A stretch of 64,000 nt of DNA from Aureibacter tunicatorum (GCF_036492635.1 NZ_AP025305.1:3986000-4049999), one strand, 5' to 3'. Positions 36,701 through 44,800 are shown, counted from the first letter of the stretch. The notes: generated by a model from the sequence alone, not told the origin. A program made the numbers and translations.

Positions 36701-39371
36701 TATCAGTTCCTGCATCCACTGTAAACACTGGACTTTGAGTAATGGTAAAATTAATTCGATCTTCAGCGCCATATTGGTCCTGAGCTACAACTGTATATGT
36801 TCCAGGAGTCAATCTTGTTACAATCGAATCAATGGTGCTTATGCTATTCGCTAAATCTTCCGAAGTAAATTGTTGATAATCTGTCGTTTCTCTTGTTCCA
36901 TTCTTTTCAAACCAAACATCGCTAACATTCTTATTAACCTTAGCCACTTGATCGTATAATGTACTCGCTGTAACTAATGTATCTGGTTGACAAGAACCTA
37001 ACGCGATATCAGCGATTGATTCTATTTCAACTTCAGAAGTTATATTTATTACCAAATTCGAAATGTCTTCGCACGGCATATCAGATCGGCCTGAACCATC
37101 AACATATGGGTAATTCCTTGCTGTCGTATAAGTAAATGTATAAGTGCCATTTTGAAGGAATGTAGAGCTTCCCAAATCAGTCAAAACAGCCTCTTCATCA
37201 GTTGAAGATGTGTTTGAATTTGGAGTTATTACCACATTTTGCCCATTCGCTTGCGACCAAACTGCTGAGATTCTTTCCACTCCATTTCGAACAAGCTGAG
37301 CATCTGGATCTGTCATCGTTGCTTCGCCGTCAGCAGTTTGTCTTTCATGCGCTTTCGTTCTCAATTCATCATACAGATTCAAGGTATTCAAATCAAAATG
37401 ATTAATATTGATAGTTTCTGTATCATCAATAGGTTGCAAGCTTGACCCTGCATAAGATTTCGGACGAACACTTATATCCCAAACAACCTCTCCCATACAA
37501 CCTTCACCAAGCTCATAATTGTACCTTAAGGTTTTGTTAGAAAAAACTTCATCCGCCGATAAATCGATCTGATCTTGAGACGTAGATAATACAAGACTAG
37601 GGTCATCAATCACCCAATTATAAGACTCAATCTGAGGTTGATAGTTACTACTACTTTTAGGAATATCATCTCTAAAATTAATTTTCCAATCTACCAAAAA
37701 ACCATTATCCCTAGCTAAACCATCAATAATTTTCACTTGCCAAAGACCATTCATCTCCGTTTTACCAGTTAACTCATCAAATGAATTTCTAATACCATCT
37801 TCACCTCTTACAAGAGCAAATTGCTGACCTTCTGGATAAATATAATTATTGTTTTGTGCTCTAACAACATTCCCTCCCCAACCTTCTTCTTGAGCGACTC
37901 TTTGATTTATCGCCTCCAAGTCTACAATATTTGGAAATGGATTTCTATTGATTCTATTATTTACAATTTGTCGATTGCTAGGTTCCCCAGAAACCCAAGA
38001 ATACCTATATGCTCTGCCATAAGTTGGAGGAAGTTCTCCATTACTGCCATTATCTTGATCGGTCAACTCTCCATTCAAATTATAAATATGTGGTTCGCCG
38101 AAATACATGAAATTATAATCATTCTTCTCTAATAACACTACTTCCTCTTGAGAAGGAGAAATCAAAATTATTTGTAAATCACCAACAAATGAATGTTCCA
38201 ACTCTATTTCTACTGATTCTATATCACCTGGCTGAAACTGATAACCTTTCTCAAAACATGTAAAAATCGCAGGCCTTGAGTAACCAATACCAATACCATC
38301 AGGCAATGCCAAAACATTCTGGTTAGGATCCAAATCTGTGCACTTTTCATCGATAACAGGAAACTCTAATTCTGGCTGCAATATAAATGGAGTATCCCCT
38401 TCACAAGCCATTTCGGTACCTCCAACATCATCATTTGAATTTCCAATTACGATTACTTTCTTATTAATCCAGTTGTAATTTCTACATTCTGTCAATACGT
38501 CTTCTCCAGATATATCCCCTTTGTTCTGATCTTGGACAAGCAACATTACCGCGTACTCACCAGGGTTGTCAAAAGTATAATCAAAAGTCGTTTCGCCAAC
38601 AGCTTGTTCATGCTTTTGGCTGGTTTCTGACACAATCCAAGTAAAAGTGGACGTTGCATCCGATTGATCATAAGAAGGAATATAATCTTCCGGTTTAGGA
38701 TTTGTCACATCAGCTCCATAAATTCCTTTTCCATGAAAAGTAATTTCAGCTCCCTGACATACTTTAATGAAATCATCCGGGTTATCTATTAATGTTCCGT
38801 TATCAATCTGAACGGCATCCAAAGAAGCCTCTACACTTTTGCAGTTATAATTGCACCCTATATCAACAAGAACACCCGAAAAACTATTCACATATTTTCT
38901 TTGCCAAACCAATGTAATGCATCCTGAAGCATTATTTGGCAGTACTCTAAATTCTCTATAATCTTCAGCTCCAGTATCTCTCCCCGCAGGACTAGCCAAT
39001 AGTTTATCTTGATCAAAATTATAATTACCTTGCCATACTGAAGCAAAGTCTCCGTCGTATAATGAAAATACATTATCATCCCAATCATTATCAGGATGTC
39101 TCTCCTCAAGCCTATCTGTCGTAATTTTCAAATAACTAGACAATCCATCTCCATCATTTTCACCTGGACAGAATTCCGCCACATAAAACCAATCATCATA
39201 TTCGTTACCATTATTCGGATCACTCCAATGATCAGAAAAAGTAGAATTACATGAATTAACACTCTTTACTGTGGTATTTGGATATCTTGGATCAAATCGA
39301 TAGTCAAACTGACCAATACTGTCCATCACCACTCCATACAATAGCAAAATTAGAAGTATTATTTTCTTCAT
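27720..39371 (-). CDS. Giant repetitive surface protein with T9SS type B (gliding-associated) C-terminal domain
   Basis: 3883 residues from the Met at 39371 (the frame reaches 39404, but the signal peptide starts here and ends at IGQ). N-terminal region: a CUB-like, cysteine-containing segment (about 30-170), a PKD-like segment, then a proprotein-convertase P-type domain at about 355-565. From about 780 to 3650 come some sixteen units of ~180 residues. Each has two Ig/PKD-like beta-sandwiches, with a YGC near the end of one unit and a second Cys about 25 residues on at the start of the next. A cadherin-like module (about 3640-3780) precedes the C-terminal ~85 residues, a CHU_C domain (IFTPDDNNGLNDFF, IYNRWGNLIYE, LPQGTYFW, GYVVI). 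It is exported by the type IX system and probably acts as an adhesin or surface fibre. No enzyme motif was seen. Confidence 0.93.
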   Translation of the reverse strand: MKKIILLILLLYGVVMDSIGQFDYRFDPRYPNTTVKSVNSCNSTFSDHWSDPNNGNEYDDWFYVAEFCPGENDGDGLSSYLKITTDRLEERHPDNDWDDNVFSLYDGDFASVWQGNYNFDQDKLLASPAGRDTGAEDYREFRVLPNNASGCITLVWQRKYVNSFSGVLVDIGCNYNCKSVEASLDAVQIDNGTLIDNPDDFIKVCQGAEITFHGKGIYGADVTNPKPEDYIPSYDQSDATSTFTWIVSETSQKHEQAVGETTFDYTFDNPGEYAVMLLVQDQNKGDISGEDVLTECRNYNWINKKVIVIGNSNDDVGGTEMACEGDTPFILQPELEFPVIDEKCTDLDPNQNVLALPDGIGIGYSRPAIFTCFEKGYQFQPGDIESVEIELEHSFVGDLQIILISPSQEEVVLLEKNDYNFMYFGEPHIYNLNGELTDQDNGSNGELPPTYGRAYRYSWVSGEPSNRQIVNNRINRNPFPNIVDLEAINQRVAQEEGWGGNVVRAQNNNYIYPEGQQFALVRGEDGIRNSFDELTGKTEMNGLWQVKIIDGLARDNGFLVDWKINFRDDIPKSSSNYQPQIESYNWVIDDPSLVLSTSQDQIDLSADEVFSNKTLRYNYELGEGCMGEVVWDISVRPKSYAGSSLQPIDDTETININHFDLNTLNLYDELRTKAHERQTADGEATMTDPDAQLVRNGVERISAVWSQANGQNVVITPNSNTSSTDEEAVLTDLGSSTFLQNGTYTFTYTTARNYPYVDGSGRSDMPCEDISNLVINITSEVEIESIADIALGSCQPDTLVTASTLYDQVAKVNKNVSDVWFEKNGTRETTDYQQFTSEDLANSISTIDSIVTRLTPGTYTVVAQDQYGAEDRINFTITQSPVFTVDAGTDITLTNGNTNPPAFNGSTTLNPTLIDNIKWKLVEGNNTRDLNVDGEITADDILQPTAKPTGPGVYRLFVTDIYGCVDSSDVEIIMDQVTITVADTLIGSCNPDPIVEILINSSYPLATHTITNTTTSVVVYTGTDKIVNTQAFAPGTYEVSAESTTGSSDTQQFTVSQDPAPTVNAGTDIIIGKDVVNTTAFNASYTGVEPVTILWTNSDDSPLVVPDDISATDIIDPVFVTPSANKTYKVLVTDIYGCTIEDEVEVIIDEISLTVDDILISACAPTPTVDINVTENYGLNSVRVFDTSVNPEEIVYADLSGNAVNPVNGLTLPIDPNTDVINDLSKIFRVEVESTYGHVITEEFTVTRQVAPQVTVDAADKIILIGKDKTNTTPFNINYTAIAPSTIQWTYADGTAIPASEIDDATIAGAIATPNVTTTYQVTVTDAGGCTTTETVTIEVDEISVEVPDVVIGACDDEEDVTVTVTTTYPLASLAIINEENGSVVYSEDNTGGATVTNPAIVTLSNLTANTDVDNPLVLTYRVEAVSTSGADVLDYNFTITKQKAPQVEAGNVPVVELGQSADFTGVSSYTAEEVATVLWERVDGNAFSAGEISDPSIISPIFTPSETSTYNVTVIDAYGCSDDDQVTITVSEMTIEPTVSVVDCENNVDVVVSTTETIDFVKIFDLSTNPETEVYDGTSKIFTTILPDGDYRIDVRTTNGVLKSEPLTVDPIPVVTATIDGTYTNLDPRDASLVPLTIDASSAGFGNLTYEWREVGNANVIFNNEDLNLIESIDHSITNRIASGRTYELTVIDENGCSSTVNTDVSFTVYPKQIDKTISSCDETLQLVAEVDSIAGEVVSYEWTLAGNIVGTGRVINLTSVDLPSVGQTETYVLKATADATGLSNEIDFDITREVEPVASITGTYTDLDPQATSLTIDGEATAGVGPFTYEWKIVDPALNGNEPAIAGANNEDLTVNEADLVSGRNYRLVVTDASGCQDSVEQVVYFDVIVEVDDIVISSCEQTLDLSPVNVFHRELDESTIDFIWTSPLPVAATEINGRDITLSNDQLPSLGSIETYSLEATTISGASHQVDFSIIRENAPTAGITAANGVDFDNLDPDPYPFGLTLYGNATGTEPRTYTWEKVSVIDNSVTVVDNQLNLVVADADLLSGDIYRLTVTDANGCSVTVEQEIIFDIKVEKVDEQLSACDVGLNLTPTTVVHREADPSTIVYNWILTDGSILIEESPSLTDAQLPLPSASGTYTLSATTISGKTSSVDFIVTRLAEPRVDIDRDTIILTPGNNTPVQITASSSGSGLTYVWTPNTALNVDDSEDVVLDPSALTAPTDFILTVTDQFGCTDADTVHVTFDISVVIIDPGYIGFCEDEITLTADPSRADVTYTWYEFSNIGNAVEIPNSNLQTITLPAPTSGTLYKVKVVDNQTGTEAESTVYTVRKAAEPILTVNDDTIIIDPLVGNTTEEFDITASGEGDLIFTWTPNDGLSDATISNPIPNPAVSTEYIVQIEDVFGCTKDSVLRALVDLKAYKADTVIGFCQNIGEISLDSVKGGIPDEVIWLFNDVEVARGMTATPNLPREGEYQIVVRDSWGMEDTTSFTLDILPEPSVNIAHGVNLTEEDRFVIYENPVRLTAMPENGGAQLVNYSWSHAGLGNQNAVTLDTTGVANFPYTVSINVEDSKGCIASDDIVILRPLEVDVKDIAILKDCENETLIESELLQAGNGDPAIFTYQWYKNGNLLADITPSITDGEGQYVLVVTDTEGLQSTVNFEVQKAAAPTIAIRYSLNGTMIDSDPSVPVVVNGQIMDIVAMVTADGSSSVTWDTSVNGLTSYDQASVSLDTANIDNFPVTFTAQISGDMICPVDRTITFIRPLKITGQDITLGCFDIATANLTAQFIAGAEGNGNISYAWYDDVDGTGNQLPNITESISVTKQANETYPKVYSVVATDNYGQRSVHNFTVRESELPTVTLPADIVIDSDQTNSEIVVAQVTGQGQLTRTWTSDPVVDFVINGDEITVDPNQITQLTTFTLTVEDDQFKCVASDEIRFVKGLTVDVPDVVIPFCLPNQVITADILGGNGTADASWYEWTLPSGLIVDNTDELTVTEGGVYTLKITDEAGKVATTQFTVEIDEQITIDEIPSILIDPTPGYENMEPFDVNINGLNENDYASNGDLLLNYEWTMNDDPLMDISSLIDRNDIEDATPKANYSTTYKLTVTDRFGCSKHQYANTTVGIILEVSPTVIGYCRENAEVIPTLKLEPGQQVDYSWKTVPEDGREWVSDRATLDPGTYELTVLLKDQNGQPVLDNNGNQLKDVKTFTITRDKEPVAIAWSGEDRLVIDSSTPNTITLGPDADDNYDYDFYDSFVWTPSVGLDDANIANPTPNPEVTTTYEVTVTDKYGCISVDEVTVYVKPKLTADDLTIGWCEDEGLIVNVLNKSHDEIEEIIWTNGELSYDVGLVTVGTTPDGRYQLPVGVNYPERVSGEYVIRVTDKDGISNTTTATLNIIQSIAIKGMVDNLKIDPDDYDQSISHPFANVELENTTEGVSYSYEWSVVSGDAEISTPNELQPNVVLRQRSVLSLTVTDSYGCPVTEDIELGFDYDLKIDVDDPTMVYGSCEESILMSNIFRGPDHYYELYDNANNLVTSTPISLREDGSPYRFMIYEKLGDELVSDIALSVYQAPELSINILDKPQNDTISLGLYEKFRDQIEYQILEDGATVTSLPYTVTKTPADFFHPRTDVLNTPFDDTLTYEIIYKVADTYGCEDEESFYMNRFNLAPIAQNDTLEVITDNYGELQGGEVNIVLNDNDPDDNIDVYQTRFLSISETGDTTYVTELALKYGTLTLDTLSGAAIYIPNPGADVEFDENERILDEGTVEYRIVDMYGETDFATLSIVLKEATIEAYNIFTPDDNNGLNDFFVIKNIEYYPENNVKIYNRWGNLIYEADGYVNDWTGIANTGMKVGDKLPQGTYFWVLDLGNGAKYDGYVVIQR

Positions 39372-39404
39372 ATTAATATGTTTTAGGGGTTTCTTTTTCA
39401 TCAA

Positions 39405-39919
39405 ATTTCAGTATGTAAAAAGCATTTTTCAAATTCTGAAACAAGAAATTATGGATATATTAACAAAATTGTTTGATAATTAAAAGAAAACAGATTAGTA
39501 TTTAAAATCTCAAAATGAAATAGATAAGATAATATTGACAAAACCGTAACTAACAGCTAAAAATGTTCATCAGCATAATACTTATTATATTTGAACCTTA
39601 TATCTCGAAAAACATAATGAATAGATTAATAATAATCGTATTAAAAGAGATTAATGGAGCTATAACAAAACATTAAGTTGTTTCAAAACAACAATATCTT
39701 AATAAAAAAAGAGATTTTTTTAACCTGGCTTCCAAGAAATAGGCCAAGCCTTCTTCAAGATGAATTTCATTCTAAACAAAACTCTTAACACAAATCCACT
39801 GGAATGAAAACCTAATTTATTTCACAATACACCCTTTATAAATTTTAATTTATTAAAGCTTCTCTCACTGCAGCACCTCCAAAATACTTATCATTTGAAT
39901 CATATAAATATATTAACAT
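39405..39919. other. AT-rich spacer upstream of the giant gene
   Basis: No gene recognised in these ~515 bases. The giant gene's promoter should lie here but no clear TTTG / TAnnTTTG pair was found. A short GGCTT...AAGCC pairing near 39727-39751 is too weak to call. Confidence 0.5.
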
Positions 39920-40021
39920 ATTGGCAAAATAAATAAAAGCCACTTGAAACCTGGAATCTACCATATCAATACCATTGATTCTGACGGAAAATCTTTAGTC
40001 CAAAAAATTACGATAAAGTAA
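39920..40021 (+). pseudogene. 3' remnant of a T9SS-secreted protein gene (type A sorting tail)
   Basis: In frame, these bases encode IGKINKSHLKPGIYH and then INTIDSDGKSLVQKITIK followed by TAA, nearly the same as the last 31 residues of the intact leucine-rich-repeat protein ending at 43537. Over the final 84 bases (39938-40021 against 43454-43537) I count six differences, about 93% identity. Upstream of 39917 the frame is closed by a stop (TAA at 39914-39916) and no similarity is seen. The fragment has kept a strong terminator. It is a decayed paralogue or the scar of a recombination between paralogues. Confidence 0.85.
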
Positions 40022-40043
40022 AATGATCACCTATTAATCTATT

Positions 40044-40084
40044 AAAAAAAGAGAGCTCCTTTCTTAAGGGAGCTCTCTTTTTTT
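40044..40084. terminator. Strong terminator after the T9SS-tail remnant
   Basis: A stem of GAGAGCTCC (40051-40059) with GGAGCTCTC (40069-40077), extended inward by one wobble and two A-T pairs, flanked by A7 and T7, so it could act on both strands. Confidence 0.88.
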
Positions 40085-40327
40085 AAACAATTATCATGAT
40101 CTCTCCACTAAACGTCCAGAAGTAACAATTTTATTTCAACACCCACTTAAAACGAAATCAACATAATCATATAAAAAATTAATTTAATAACACAATATAC
40201 CCACAAAGAAACATAAAACTCGTTTTAGTAAAATAATAACATAGTAAAACTTAAAATTATTACCTTATTTTTTTGCATAATTATATATATATATAGTATT
40301 TCGCAATTACACAACAATACAAAAACG

Positions 40328-43300
40328 ATGAAAAAACTTTCAAAACTACTGATCATCTTGAGTTTTATCTCATTCAACTCATTTGGTCAAACAAAATCCA
40401 AACAAGATGGTGTCAGCGGACCTCCGGGTACTTCTGGCCAAAAAATCAGAATCTCCGACAGAAATTTCGAAACGGCCTTGGTCCAAATGGGCTATGATGA
40501 CAGAATCGACGGGGAAGTCTTGATCAGCAGAATATACAGCATCAGGAAGCTTAATCTCTCAGGCAGAGGAATCAGATTCATTTCCTCTGGAGAATTAAAG
40601 TATTTTGATTATCTGTCCGACCTAAACCTTTCAAACAACCAATTAAGCAGCCTAGACATTAGCGCTACAGACATCGGGTATCTCAATGTTTCTAACAACA
40701 ATCTTACCTCGCTTAATGTCGCAAACGGCAAGATCAATGTATTGAATGCAACAGGCAACAACCTTGAAAAAATCATGGTCGCTGAAACTCAAACAGCTTA
40801 TGAAGCCAATCAAGGGCAAAAAGGCTGGTCTCAAGATGAAAACACAATATACAGTGTCAATGGATATACGAACGTTCCAGATGAAAATTTCGAAAGAATA
40901 CTCCTTGAATTAGGAATTGACGACACAAAAGATGGATTTATATCAAATGCAGCCGCCAGCAATGAAACAGAATTAACGATTGAAGGCCTTTACATTTCCG
41001 GCGCTGAAAATGACGGTTATATCCGATCACTAGAAGGTATTGAAGCATTCTCAATGCTTAAAACTATCAATTTCACCTACCAACATCCTTCCCTTAGAGA
41101 AATCGATTTCTCTAACAACGCGCAACTTGAAGAAATAAAAGGATATGCGAATGGTCTAAGGCATATGGACATATCAAACTGCCCTAAGCTAAAAACGCTT
41201 GAATTCTTTGCTTCCAATACTTCCTTTGTTGACTTCAGTCCTAATCCGCTCCTAGGACATATTGTAATTTCTGATAATGATATTACAAGCGTTAATATTT
41301 CTAATAACATTAATTTAAAAACATTCAGCTATAGATATGGCAGTTTGAATGATATCGATATCTCAAGCAACCTTGAGCTAGAACATTTGGATTTGCATGG
41401 AAGTAATCTAAGCACTATTAATACCAGCAATAATCTTAAATTAAGAGCTTTACTTCTTGACAACAATAATTTAACAAGCATTGATGTTTCTAAAAACACA
41501 AATCTTGACTCATTAAATCTCAATGAAAATCAGTTGACGAGCTTAAACACATCAACCTTAAGCAAGTTGATTGATCTTGATGTTAGTATCAATCAGATAG
41601 TATCGCTAGACCTATCTAATAATAGAAACCTGATTCATCTTACTGCATACGAAAATCAAATATCTTCCATTGATATTACTATGCTAAATCAACTTAGATC
41701 ATTAAAAATTGGAGGAAATCTTTTAACTGATTTAAACATAAACAACAACCCTCTATTAACGTATTTAACTCTTCCGAACAATTATAATCTAGGTCAAATT
41801 AATGTAACTAATCAGCATGATTTAATACACTTTGCATTTAACAATACCAGCATATCAGATATCGATCTTTCCAACAATTCAAATCTTATTAGACTAGCTG
41901 CCCAAAACACAAGGCTTACATCCTTGGATATATCTGCCAACCCGCTAATTAATGACCTCAACACATTAAACAATGATATTAAGTGTATAAAAGTCGCTAC
42001 GCAACAAATAGCAGATGCTGCAAATGATAGAGTCAAAGATAAATACAATAACCTAATACCTCGAAGCGAAGAATTTAAAAGATGGAGGTTTGAAGCTAGT
42101 ACAACATGCGCCGTTACATGCGTTGATTGCGGAGATGAAACTCCTTACACTTGTATTCCAGATATCAACTTTGAGCAAGCGCTGATCTATGCAGGACATG
42201 ATGATGAGCTAGACGGAAGAGTGCTAAGAGATAATATCGATCACCTAACGAATCTAGATGTTCGTTCTAAAAATATCGAAGACTTAACAGGAATTCAAGA
42301 TTTTGTAGAACTTAAAGGTTTAGATTTAGACAACAATAAATTATCTTATGCAGACTTGTCTAACAATAAAAAATTAGTTAACCTTTTTCTAAATAATAAT
42401 CCAATCTTATCATCTGTCAACTTAACAGGCTTGGCTAATCTAGAGTTTTTACATGCCATCGAAACTTCATTGAAATCCATTGATCTAAGCACTAACACCG
42501 CTATTAAAGAAGCTAGATTTGGATACAGTCATTCCTTGAGCAGTATAAATACTGACAACTGTTCTAATTTAGAAACTCTCAATTTATTTCAATGTAATGT
42601 TAGTAGCTTAAATCTTACTGACAATATAAACCTCAAATACTTAAGATGTGACGAAAACAACCTTTCCTCTCTTGATCTAAGTACGAATGAGCAAATAATT
42701 GAGGTTATCGCATATGGCAACAATATCACTTCATTTGATATTAGCAATAAAAATCATCTAACAAATTTAGATCTTCGTGTCAATAAAATAACAACGATCG
42801 ATGTTAATAATAATCCTGAATTAGAAAGCCTTCAAATTGACCAAAACAAGATTTCAAATTTAGATGTATCAAAAAATTCAAATTTGACCTATATTTCTGC
42901 ACGTGATAACCTAATTACATCAATCAACACCTCTAATCTTGACAAATTAGAAAATTTGATTTTATCTTCAAATAAAATTACTTCAATAAATCTAAATGAC
43001 AATATAGCACTTAGAAGTATTGATATTGACTATAATGATCTTGAAAGCTTAGATATATCAAACAATCTAAATATAACAGCAACTAATCTGGGCATAACCT
43101 ATAATGAAAACTTAAGTTGTGTCAAAGTTGCTAACCAAACAATTGCTGATGACATGAACTCTTGGGGATATCCTAACACAAACAATGTCCAATTTACAAC
43201 AGAGAATTGCAATGCGACAGGTCCTACTAACCCTGGACCAGGCACAGGACCTTCAGATTCAGGCCCGTCTCGTCAAAAAGCCACCACTTCGCTAGATGAC

Positions 43301-43537
43301 AACAATGTCAACAAGCAGCAAGCAATCTATCCGAATCCTGCTGACGACCATATCAATTTGGTTGGCTTTACTGCTCAAGCAGATGTGATAATCATCGACT
43401 TAAGCGGCAGAATCGTCCTTAATCAAAAAGTTGGAAATGGAAAATTAAATATAAGCCACTTGAAATCAGGAATCTATCATATCAATACCATTGATTCTGA
43501 CGGAAAATCTTTAATTCAAAAAATTGCGATAAAGTAA
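40328..43537 (+). CDS. Leucine-rich-repeat protein with T9SS type A sorting domain
   Basis: 1069 residues. The signal peptide (1-21) ends in SFGQ. Three cap-like modules with the pattern (I/V)xDxNFExxL occur at about residues 42, 183 and 610, each followed by leucine-rich repeats of the bacterial form LxxLDLSxNxLxSL with a ~21-residue period. A cysteine-rich joint (CVTCVDC, near 595-605) separates the second and third blocks. After a Pro/Gly/Ser linker (about 970-990), the tail starts with IYPNPADDHINL and ends KIAIK, a type A T9SS sorting domain. The protein should be exported and attached to the cell surface, for binding or adhesion. Its 3' end is nearly duplicated at 39920-40021. Confidence 0.93.
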   Translation: MKKLSKLLIILSFISFNSFGQTKSKQDGVSGPPGTSGQKIRISDRNFETALVQMGYDDRIDGEVLISRIYSIRKLNLSGRGIRFISSGELKYFDYLSDLNLSNNQLSSLDISATDIGYLNVSNNNLTSLNVANGKINVLNATGNNLEKIMVAETQTAYEANQGQKGWSQDENTIYSVNGYTNVPDENFERILLELGIDDTKDGFISNAAASNETELTIEGLYISGAENDGYIRSLEGIEAFSMLKTINFTYQHPSLREIDFSNNAQLEEIKGYANGLRHMDISNCPKLKTLEFFASNTSFVDFSPNPLLGHIVISDNDITSVNISNNINLKTFSYRYGSLNDIDISSNLELEHLDLHGSNLSTINTSNNLKLRALLLDNNNLTSIDVSKNTNLDSLNLNENQLTSLNTSTLSKLIDLDVSINQIVSLDLSNNRNLIHLTAYENQISSIDITMLNQLRSLKIGGNLLTDLNINNNPLLTYLTLPNNYNLGQINVTNQHDLIHFAFNNTSISDIDLSNNSNLIRLAAQNTRLTSLDISANPLINDLNTLNNDIKCIKVATQQIADAANDRVKDKYNNLIPRSEEFKRWRFEASTTCAVTCVDCGDETPYTCIPDINFEQALIYAGHDDELDGRVLRDNIDHLTNLDVRSKNIEDLTGIQDFVELKGLDLDNNKLSYADLSNNKKLVNLFLNNNPILSSVNLTGLANLEFLHAIETSLKSIDLSTNTAIKEARFGYSHSLSSINTDNCSNLETLNLFQCNVSSLNLTDNINLKYLRCDENNLSSLDLSTNEQIIEVIAYGNNITSFDISNKNHLTNLDLRVNKITTIDVNNNPELESLQIDQNKISNLDVSKNSNLTYISARDNLITSINTSNLDKLENLILSSNKITSINLNDNIALRSIDIDYNDLESLDISNNLNITATNLGITYNENLSCVKVANQTIADDMNSWGYPNTNNVQFTTENCNATGPTNPGPGTGPSDSGPSRQKATTSLDDNNVNKQQAIYPNPADDHINLVGFTAQADVIIIDLSGRIVLNQKVGNGKLNISHLKSGIYHINTIDSDGKSLIQKIAIK

Positions 43538-43582
43538 AAAATATTTTATTAAAACAAAAAATTGCACTATATTGTTAATGAT

Positions 43583-43652
43583 AAATGGATCATTTTGATC
43601 CCATTTATTTTGAGTTTTTGATAATGAAGCCCGCATACGCGGGCTTTGTTAT
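43583..43652. terminator. Two hairpins between the LRR gene and a convergent gene
   Basis: The first (43583-43606) pairs AAATGGATCA with TGATCCCATTT (one bulge) and precedes T-rich sequence. The second pairs AAGCCCGC (43627-43634) with GCGGGCTT (43639-43646), loop ATAC, then TGTTATT. Together they can end transcription of the LRR gene; the second may also serve the minus-strand gene ending at 43659. Confidence 0.75.
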
Positions 43653-43658
43653 TATACG

Positions 43659-44066
43659 CTAATTAAAGCTATAGATTCCCTTCAACCCAATTTCAGGTAT
43701 TTCTTTGATATTTGGCTCTATAATCATCCCTGCGGGAAAGATGAATCGCTTATCTAGCATTTTTCCATCATAAAAATAGCTCACCCAAAATTCATTATTC
43801 AACTCAAAAAGACTCTCCTGAATAGGCTCCACTTTTACATAGCAACCAGAATCCAATTCATCCACTTTATGCCTTAATGTTGTAGTTTTTCTTTCTTCAC
43901 CGTTCACCTCACCATAACCTTTTGTGGAAATCAAGACAGTTTCAATAGCAAAATCATTGTTATTGATCAAATACACATTCCATTCTTTATCACCTGCTTT
44001 ATTTAGCTCGTAAGCTATAGCAACGCTAACTCCCGATACTTTGTCTACTTTTATATCCTTTATCAT
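43659..44066 (-). CDS. Hypothetical protein co-transcribed with lipB
   Basis: 135 residues, no signal peptide or membrane segment. Rich in beta-strand-like alternation, with WNVYLINNNDFAIETVLISTKGYG in parts near 29-52 and a Trp/Tyr/Phe-rich centre (FWVSYFYDG). Proteins of this size and pattern are found across Bacteroidota, without known function; I recall them sometimes mislabelled as phenylalanyl-tRNA synthetase. The gene starts 11 bases downstream of lipB on the same strand. No role is proposed. Confidence 0.8.
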   Translation of the reverse strand: MIKDIKVDKVSGVSVAIAYELNKAGDKEWNVYLINNNDFAIETVLISTKGYGEVNGEERKTTTLRHKVDELDSGCYVKVEPIQESLFELNNEFWVSYFYDGKMLDKRFIFPAGMIIEPNIKEIPEIGLKGIYSFN

Positions 44067-44077
44067 CTTGCTTATTT

Positions 44078-44800
44078 CTAATCTTGATATTCTATTTCCA
44101 TTTCAAATAATTCAGCCATATGCTTAACCAAAGCTTGCTCAACTTCTTCCATGATTAGCTCATGGCCTACTTCCTTAGCCAAGGAGGTCACTGCCTTGTC
44201 CTGAATACCACAAGGCACTATATTTCCAAAATAAGACAGATCTGTATTAATATTGAATCCAATGCCATGCATTGTCACCCATCGACTGGATTTCACTCCC
44301 ATTGCGCAAATTTTTCGCGGATTAGGTTGTCCTTCAAAATCAATCCAAACCCCTGTCAAGCCGTCTATCCTTCCTGCCTTTACACCATAATCAGCGCATA
44401 CTAGAATGACTGCTTCCTCCAATAATCTTAAATACTTATGTATGTCAGTAAAGAAATTATCCAAGTCCAGCAATGGGTAAGCCACTAATTGTCCAGGGCC
44501 ATGATAAGTAATATCCCCTCCTCTATTGATCTTATAGTACGTAGCTGAGGCTTTTTGAAGTCCTTCATCATTCAATAAAAGGTGTGAAGCATCTCCGCTT
44601 TTACCCAAAGTATACACATGAGGGTGCTGACAAACTAGCAAATGATTTTCTGTTAGCTTTTGCTGATCTTCATTATTTCTATTATAAATCTTTCTATCGA
44701 TAATCGAAGAAAAAATCTCTTCTTGCAAATCCCATGCTTGCTTGTAATCAATAGTACCGAGATTTCGATACCTCACCTTTTTATTCAATGTAGCATTCAT
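44078..44800 (-). CDS. lipB: Lipoyl(octanoyl) transferase LipB
   Basis: 240 residues from the Met at 44800 (the open frame runs back to 44860). LipB moves an octanoyl group from acyl-carrier protein to lipoyl domains of dehydrogenase complexes, the first step of lipoate assembly. Motifs: RGGDITYHGPGQLVAYP at 93-109, the catalytic Lys163 (RKICAMGVK) and the acyl-carrying Cys197 (IVPCGI). All key residues are in place and length is typical. It precedes the small hypothetical gene and is divergent from yraN. LipA is not in the window. Confidence 0.96.
   Translation of the reverse strand: MNATLNKKVRYRNLGTIDYKQAWDLQEEIFSSIIDRKIYNRNNEDQQKLTENHLLVCQHPHVYTLGKSGDASHLLLNDEGLQKASATYYKINRGGDITYHGPGQLVAYPLLDLDNFFTDIHKYLRLLEEAVILVCADYGVKAGRIDGLTGVWIDFEGQPNPRKICAMGVKSSRWVTMHGIGFNINTDLSYFGNIVPCGIQDKAVTSLAKEVGHELIMEEVEQALVKHMAELFEMEIEYQD

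Noticed and set aside
40281-40295. TATATA run before the LRR gene as a repeat or promoter
   Set aside because: Simple AT alternation; the nearby TTTG-N21-TATTTCGC matches the -7 consensus poorly.
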